A stretch of 64,000 bases of DNA, from positions 1-64,000 of the forward strand of contig JBFLXB010000019.1 in the NCBI GenBank assembly GCA_040757335.1, given 5' to 3'. Numbering within the stretch: position 1 is the stretch's first letter; every line of letters begins with the position of its first letter. Positions 60,271 to 64,000 of this stretch are shown here, piece after piece. This stretch comes from Nitrospirota bacterium (GTDB taxonomy: Bacteria > Nitrospirota > Nitrospiria > 2-01-FULL-66-17). Below the pieces are notes generated by a model. That model saw only the letters and a list, made by a program, of their open reading frames with translations. It had not been told where the DNA came from and made no database searches. The position numbers were made by a program, and so were the translations under genes.

Positions 60271-60299
60271 ATTATAGGAATCCACTTTTTGCTTGTCAA
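60271..60299 (-). promoter_or_regulatory. Consensus sigma-70 promoter of the tRNA-tuf-secE array
   Basis: On the minus strand TTGACA (60299-60294) and TATAAT (60276-60271) match the consensus perfectly with an optimal 17-bp spacer. The predicted start is near 60264. A strong stable-RNA promoter here fits the tRNA and translation genes that follow. Confidence 0.95.
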
Positions 60300-60357
60300 G
60301 GCATAACTCCCCCGGCAACAGAACCCGGGGGCCTCACGCTGGGAGGATCACCGACTC

Positions 60358-61143
60358 ATGTCCAACAACACCGCCCGCAGTATACGATTCCGCAATCCAA
60401 CGCGACACCTCCTCATCGCCATTGCCGCAGCCACGGTCGTCGGCATGCCGTCGCACCCAGCGTATGCCGCAAAATACGATATCTCTGTGCCCGACGGGGT
60501 GTTGACGCAGGCCAACTTTAAGGATCTCAGCGAACAACTCGGGCTGGTGCTGGCCTACCACCCACTCGCACCCGCCGAGCCATTGGGACTCCTGGGATTC
60601 GACATCGGGGTCGAGATCACGGCCAGCGACATCGACGAGAATGAATCGTTCTGGACCGACGTGACCTCGGATATCCCCAGCTATCTCACTTTACCCAAAC
60701 TGCATGCCCAGAAGGGGTTGCCCTTCGGCATCGACGTGGGACTGGTCTATAGCCAGGTTCCCTCCAGCAACATCGGAATGTGGGGGGCCGAGGTGAAGTG
60801 GGCGATACTCAAAGGCACGCTCGCCACGCCCGCGCTGGCGCTCCGGGGGAGCTATACGACGCTCTTCGGGGTGAACAACCTGGACGTCTCGACCTACGGA
60901 GCCGACCTGTCGATCAGCAAGGGGTTCGGCCCGTTTACTCCCTACGCCGGCATCGGCCAAGTTGCCACCAACAGTAGTTCGGATGCCACCGCGTTCGGCG
61001 GCGGGGCACTGCAAGACGAATCGATTTCCGCGACGCACGGGTTCATCGGCGCCAAACTCAGCTTCCTCATGTTGAGTTTTGTCGCCGAGGCTGACTTCGC
61101 TGCGATCCCCACGTACGGCCTCCGACTCAATCTGAGTTTCTAA
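60358..61143 (+). CDS. Small outer-membrane beta-barrel protein
   Basis: A 261-residue exported protein. Signal peptide HLLIAIAAATVVGMPSHPAY ends AYA. The body has alternating strands (LGLVLAYHPLAPAEPLGLLG, FGIDVGLVYSQVP, MWGAEVKWAI, ALALRGSYTTLFG) and a C-terminal aromatic (YGLRLNLSF). This is the outline of an 8-10-stranded outer-membrane barrel, with similarity in style to OmpA/OprF-like or DUF-type barrels but no family I can name. GGAGG lies 11 nt before the ATG. It is divergent from the tRNA-tuf promoter. Confidence 0.72.
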   Translation: MSNNTARSIRFRNPTRHLLIAIAAATVVGMPSHPAYAAKYDISVPDGVLTQANFKDLSEQLGLVLAYHPLAPAEPLGLLGFDIGVEITASDIDENESFWTDVTSDIPSYLTLPKLHAQKGLPFGIDVGLVYSQVPSSNIGMWGAEVKWAILKGTLATPALALRGSYTTLFGVNNLDVSTYGADLSISKGFGPFTPYAGIGQVATNSSSDATAFGGGALQDESISATHGFIGAKLSFLMLSFVAEADFAAIPTYGLRLNLSF

Positions 61144-61161
61144 CCCTATCGGAATGGCAAT

Positions 61162-61206
61162 AATCCCCTCTCGCCCCCCTTTGACAAAGGGGGGGATGGG
61201 GGGATT
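61162..61206. terminator. Nested C/G hairpin between convergent genes (repeat-like, possible bidirectional terminator)
   Basis: AATCCCC ... GGGGATT encloses CCCCCCTTT-GAC-AAAGGGGGG. It fills the 81-bp gap between two convergent genes. This C-run/G-run hairpin resembles a widespread dispersed bacterial repeat and could stop transcription from both sides, though no strong U-tract follows. Confidence 0.6.
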
Positions 61207-61224
61207 TGCCTTTGCGGCCTTGCG

Positions 61225-62334
61225 CTACGAGCGGTAGAACTGAACGATCGAGTCGACCACGAACGTTTGTTGCGTCTCGCTCAGTTCGGGGTAGATGGGG
61301 AGGGCGAGCGTTTCGCGCGCGGCTCGCTCGCTTTCGGGGAAATCTCCGGGACCATACCCGAGGTGGCGGTAACAAGGCTGGAGGTGCAAGGGAATCGGAT
61401 AGTAGATCTCCGTCCCGATCTCGCGAGCCGTCAAGAACTCCCTGAGGTCGTCGCGTCGCTTCGAACGGATCACAAACTGGTTGAACACGTGGCCGTCGGT
61501 CACCTCGGGAACGGCCAAGAGGTCGGCAAGCCCCGCTTCTGAAAACAGCGCGCGGTAACGCTGCGCGTTGCGACGGCGCGCTTCGGTCCAGCCGTCGAGG
61601 TGCCCCAGTTTGACTCGCAGCACCGCTGCCTGGAGAGCGTCCAACCGGCCGTTGATCCCGATCTCGACGTGTTCGTAGCGCCGCTCACTGCCGTGAACCC
61701 GCAACCGTCGGATCGCGGACGCGCGTTCGCTGTCCGTGGTCGTCACGAGACCGCCATCGCCGAAGCCGCCGAGATTCTTGGACGGGAAAAAACTAAACGC
61801 GCCGAACGCGCCGAACGCACCGACCCGCTTGCCGTGAACCGATGCCCCGATCGCTTGCGCGGCGTCTTCGATGACTGCCAAGTCCTCTTCACGAGCCAAT
61901 TCTGTGACCGGCCCCAGATCCATGGGCCGCCCATAGAGATGGACCGGGATCACGGCACGGGCCTTGGGCGTCAGCGCATCACCGAGCTTGGTGACGTCCA
62001 GGCAATACGTGGACGGATCGATATCCACGAACACCGGCGTGGCGCCCAGGCGAGAAATCGATCCTGCAGTGGCGAAAAACGTGTATGGCGTGGTGATCAC
62101 TTCATCGCCGGCCTTGACGCCGGCCGCCATCAAGCTGAGCAACAGGGCGTCGGTCCCAGACGAGACGCCGATCGCGTGCTCGACCCCGAGGTATTTGGCG
62201 ATGTCGCGTTCAAACGCCTCCACCTGCGGCCCGAGGACGAACCCCTGTTCCTCGCAGACCTGATGGATGACCTGCAGGACGTCCGGTTTGAGCTTCTGAT
62301 ACTGGAGTTTGAGATCGAGGAGGGGAACTCGCAT
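61225..62334 (-). CDS. DegT/DnrJ/EryC1/StrS-family sugar aminotransferase
   Basis: A 369-residue PLP enzyme. Motifs are GVSSGTDALLLSLMA, VITTPYTFFATAGSISRLGA, VIEDAAQAIGA and the cofactor-lysine segment SFFPSKNLGGFGDGG (Lys186). Such enzymes transaminate keto-sugars for surface polysaccharides or, in relatives, dehydrate them; the exact sugar cannot be told. ATG 62334 (MRVPLLDLKLQY) is the family N-terminus; an ATG 18 nt earlier lies at the -10 box. The message seems leaderless. No glycan genes adjoin it in this window. Confidence 0.93.
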   Translation of the reverse strand: MRVPLLDLKLQYQKLKPDVLQVIHQVCEEQGFVLGPQVEAFERDIAKYLGVEHAIGVSSGTDALLLSLMAAGVKAGDEVITTPYTFFATAGSISRLGATPVFVDIDPSTYCLDVTKLGDALTPKARAVIPVHLYGRPMDLGPVTELAREEDLAVIEDAAQAIGASVHGKRVGAFGAFGAFSFFPSKNLGGFGDGGLVTTTDSERASAIRRLRVHGSERRYEHVEIGINGRLDALQAAVLRVKLGHLDGWTEARRRNAQRYRALFSEAGLADLLAVPEVTDGHVFNQFVIRSKRRDDLREFLTAREIGTEIYYPIPLHLQPCYRHLGYGPGDFPESERAARETLALPIYPELSETQQTFVVDSIVQFYRS

Positions 62335-62342
62335 CGCCGCGG

Positions 62343-62371
62343 ATTGTAACAACGGAGACAGAGGGTGTCAA
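62343..62371 (-). promoter_or_regulatory. Promoter of the DegT-family gene, predicted leaderless
   Basis: On the minus strand TTGACA (62371-62366) and TACAAT (62348-62343) are spaced 17 bp. The expected start is within about 3 nt of the ATG at 62334. No Shine-Dalgarno site is possible. Confidence 0.8.
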
Positions 62372-62447
62372 ACGAGCTGATCGGGTGCAGGATCGAACTG
62401 AGTCCCCCCGCAGGGCAGTCGTCCGGCGCGTGCCGACCCATGGACGG

Positions 62448-63296
62448 TCATCGCGCAACCGGCCTGAGATCACTCGTGGTCCAGACCGAGCCGTCCGGCC
62501 TGAGGTAGTACGTTCCACCGTAGGGATCGACCGGCAGCGAGGGCACCACACCGCGCTCGACCAGCACACGAAGGTCACGCGGCGCCTCTCCGAACGCATC
62601 TCGGTAGTGCTCGACGGCCAGTTCGAGGCTCCTTATGCCGCGAAGGGCATCGGCGCGCTGCCTGATTTGTCCGCGGGTCACGCTGTCTTCAGTCCGCGCG
62701 GCAAGCTGATCCAGGAAGACGACGGCGACCTCCGTCGTCCCGCCCTTGGAAGCCAATCGAGCCGCAAGCAACCCCAGCAGCGGAGCGGCTCCGGGCCGTT
62801 GCGACGCATCCATCAGATACTCGGCAGCCTGGGCATCGTCGCGCAGAAAATAGAACGCGTTGAATCCCATGAAAAAGGGCATCACCCAGTCGTCGGCGCG
62901 ATGGATCCGTCCGCGATCGAGTAACGCGTTGGTTTCCCGGGGCATGTTTGCTCCCCACGCCAGCACTGCCTGTCCAAAGTAATACGGGTCGACAAAGTAC
63001 GGGTCGAGGGCTGAAGCGGCATCCAGCCGCCGGTAGATAATGCGGTACGTGTCCTCGTTGATCGACTCCCGTCGATTGAGTTGTCCGCCGTGAAAGCTCA
63101 GGGTTCGGGAAAAGAGCAGGTCCGCGATGAGACTGTCGTATTCCAGTGAAAGCAGCTTCAGCGCGACGACCGGCAGAGGCGGTGCGAGTTCGCCCCGCGC
63201 GGCGACCGCGCCACGCACCGACGCCAATTCCACCGACAGCAGCGCGTGGCCGGCGAGCAGAGCGCCGAGCAGAGCGGGGAGGGCCGTGGCTCGCAT
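62448..63296 (-). CDS. Membrane-anchored TPR-like protein linked to an ABC-2 transporter
   Basis: A 282-residue protein with an N-terminal hydrophobic anchor or signal (MRATALPALLGALLAGHALL) and then mostly helical sequence with tetratricopeptide-like pairs (RLDAASALDPYFVDPYYFGQ, LAWGANMPRETNALLDRGRI, AAEYLMDASQRPGAAPLLGL). The C-terminus has a DPYGGTYYLRPDGSVWTTS segment. It starts 4 nt after the ABC-2 permease gene stop, so it is co-transcribed and may be an accessory of that transporter. I recognise no named family. Confidence 0.7.
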   Translation of the reverse strand: MRATALPALLGALLAGHALLSVELASVRGAVAARGELAPPLPVVALKLLSLEYDSLIADLLFSRTLSFHGGQLNRRESINEDTYRIIYRRLDAASALDPYFVDPYYFGQAVLAWGANMPRETNALLDRGRIHRADDWVMPFFMGFNAFYFLRDDAQAAEYLMDASQRPGAAPLLGLLAARLASKGGTTEVAVVFLDQLAARTEDSVTRGQIRQRADALRGIRSLELAVEHYRDAFGEAPRDLRVLVERGVVPSLPVDPYGGTYYLRPDGSVWTTSDLRPVAR

Positions 63297-63300
63297 CAGG

Positions 63301-64000
63301 CTAGGGGAACTCCCTTCGTCCAAAAATCCACGCCGCGGCCACAACCATGACCGCGGTATAGACCCCACCGTAAGCGATCGCCCACACGACCGCCGAAGCG
63401 GCCAGCGGCAACCCATGTGCAGCATGCATCTTGAAATCGAAGGCCGCGAGATTGGGGAACACATAGTACGCGACGGCTACGATTTTCTCGAACACGGGGT
63501 TGATCGCAATACCCTCCGCCCCGGAAGCGAGAAAGTTCCTGATCTCCTCGATCGACTGGCCAATAAGATACACCACCAGGGCCAAGCCCAATGCGACGAA
63601 CGTGCTCGATGTGAACGACGAGAAGAAGACGATGACCGACGCCAACAGGACGAGCATCAGCGTCATGGTGCAGAGGCTCACCACGAAGGCCTGCCAGTGC
63701 ATCACGCCGTACTGGTCGGCTGTCAGCAGATCCACGACCCAAATGGCCAGTCCAGCAAATGCACCCAGGATGACCATCGCACAGGCGATGATGAACGAAA
63801 GGCCAGCGAACTTGCCGACCACGTACTCCGACCGGGACACCGCCTTGGCCACCACAGTGTGGATGGTGCGCCTTTCCAGATCTTTGGCCAAAAGCTGTGT
63901 GCCCAGGAAGAGTGTCAACACCAGCCCGACGAGCGAGACAATACCCAAACCGAGGTCCACCGCGACCTTGATCACATCCCGCGGGAACAAGTAGCTCAGT
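63301..64000 (-). CDS. ABC-2 type transporter permease, 5'-truncated by the window edge
   Basis: At least 233 residues with about six hydrophobic segments (VSLVGLVLTLFLGTQLLAKD, FIIACAMVILGAFAGLAIWV, TLMLVLLASVIVFFSSFTSS and others). LAKDLERRTIHTVVAKAVSR with EYVVGKFAGL is typical of ABC-2 membrane proteins such as NosY-like permeases. The frame is open to the last base of the window (LSYLFPRDVIK), so the real start lies outside; the in-frame TTG at 63990 is not needed. The partner ATPase is expected upstream, beyond the window. Confidence 0.88.
   Translation of the reverse strand, partial: LSYLFPRDVIKVAVDLGLGIVSLVGLVLTLFLGTQLLAKDLERRTIHTVVAKAVSRSEYVVGKFAGLSFIIACAMVILGAFAGLAIWVVDLLTADQYGVMHWQAFVVSLCTMTLMLVLLASVIVFFSSFTSSTFVALGLALVVYLIGQSIEEIRNFLASGAEGIAINPVFEKIVAVAYYVFPNLAAFDFKMHAAHGLPLAASAVVWAIAYGGVYTAVMVVAAAWIFGRREFP

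Overview
Organism. The window is GC-rich, high-coding-density bacterial chromosome. Outer-membrane beta-barrels, lipobox lipoproteins and a c-type cytochrome fused to a porin point to a Gram-negative, respiring bacterium. Gene order and gene types (sulfide-type Thi4, monoheme cytochrome-porin, full str-S10-spc-alpha array) would fit Nitrospirota, NC10 or a deltaproteobacterial-type lineage. This assignment is an inference; no rRNA gene is present to settle it. Layout. 1-25 kb is a mixed region of metabolic and envelope genes: the 3' part of ligA, an orphan NMT1-type binding protein, an aldo/keto reductase-NUDIX-small protein operon, a lipoprotein, an EamA permease, a NifX-like protein, metH, a six-gene run of secreted and membrane proteins (11.0-17.7 kb) centred on a Cyc2-like cytochrome-porin, the TPP-riboswitch operon thiC-thi4, an iron ABC transporter lacking its ATPase, and a PQQ-type sugar dehydrogenase lipoprotein. 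25.3-60.2 kb is one uninterrupted minus-strand array for translation and transcription. In transcription order it runs tRNA-Thr(UGU), tRNA-Tyr, tRNA-Gly, tRNA-Thr(GGU), tuf, rpmG, tRNA-Trp, secE, nusG, rplK, rplA, rplJ, rplL, rpoB, rpoC, rpsL, rpsG, fusA, tuf, rpsJ through rplQ. A consensus promoter (TTGACA-17-TATAAT) stands before the first tRNA, a second strong promoter before rpsL, an L10 leader before rplJ, and a terminator after rplQ. 60.3-64 kb holds a beta-barrel protein, a DegT/DnrJ aminotransferase, a TPR-like anchored protein and the 3' part of an ABC-2 permease. What stands out. A dispersed palindromic element of about 95-200 bp occurs ten times. Every copy starts at or within about 10 nt of a stop codon and has the same orientation relative to the gene it follows. 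The arms differ between copies, but changes on one arm are matched on the other, so the long hairpin is kept. Seven copies lie inside the ribosomal/RNA-polymerase array. Three copies carry a second, 26-28 bp palindrome at the same internal position. This looks like a 3'-UTR RNA or DNA element spreading or maintained behind stop codons and is the best candidate for something undescribed. Other points of interest are the Cyc2-like locus, several starts that appear leaderless (ATG at the predicted transcription start), a Fur-like palindrome on the iron-transporter promoter, a roughly 85-residue basic extension on ribosomal protein L4, and two almost identical tuf genes sharing their 3' flanks.
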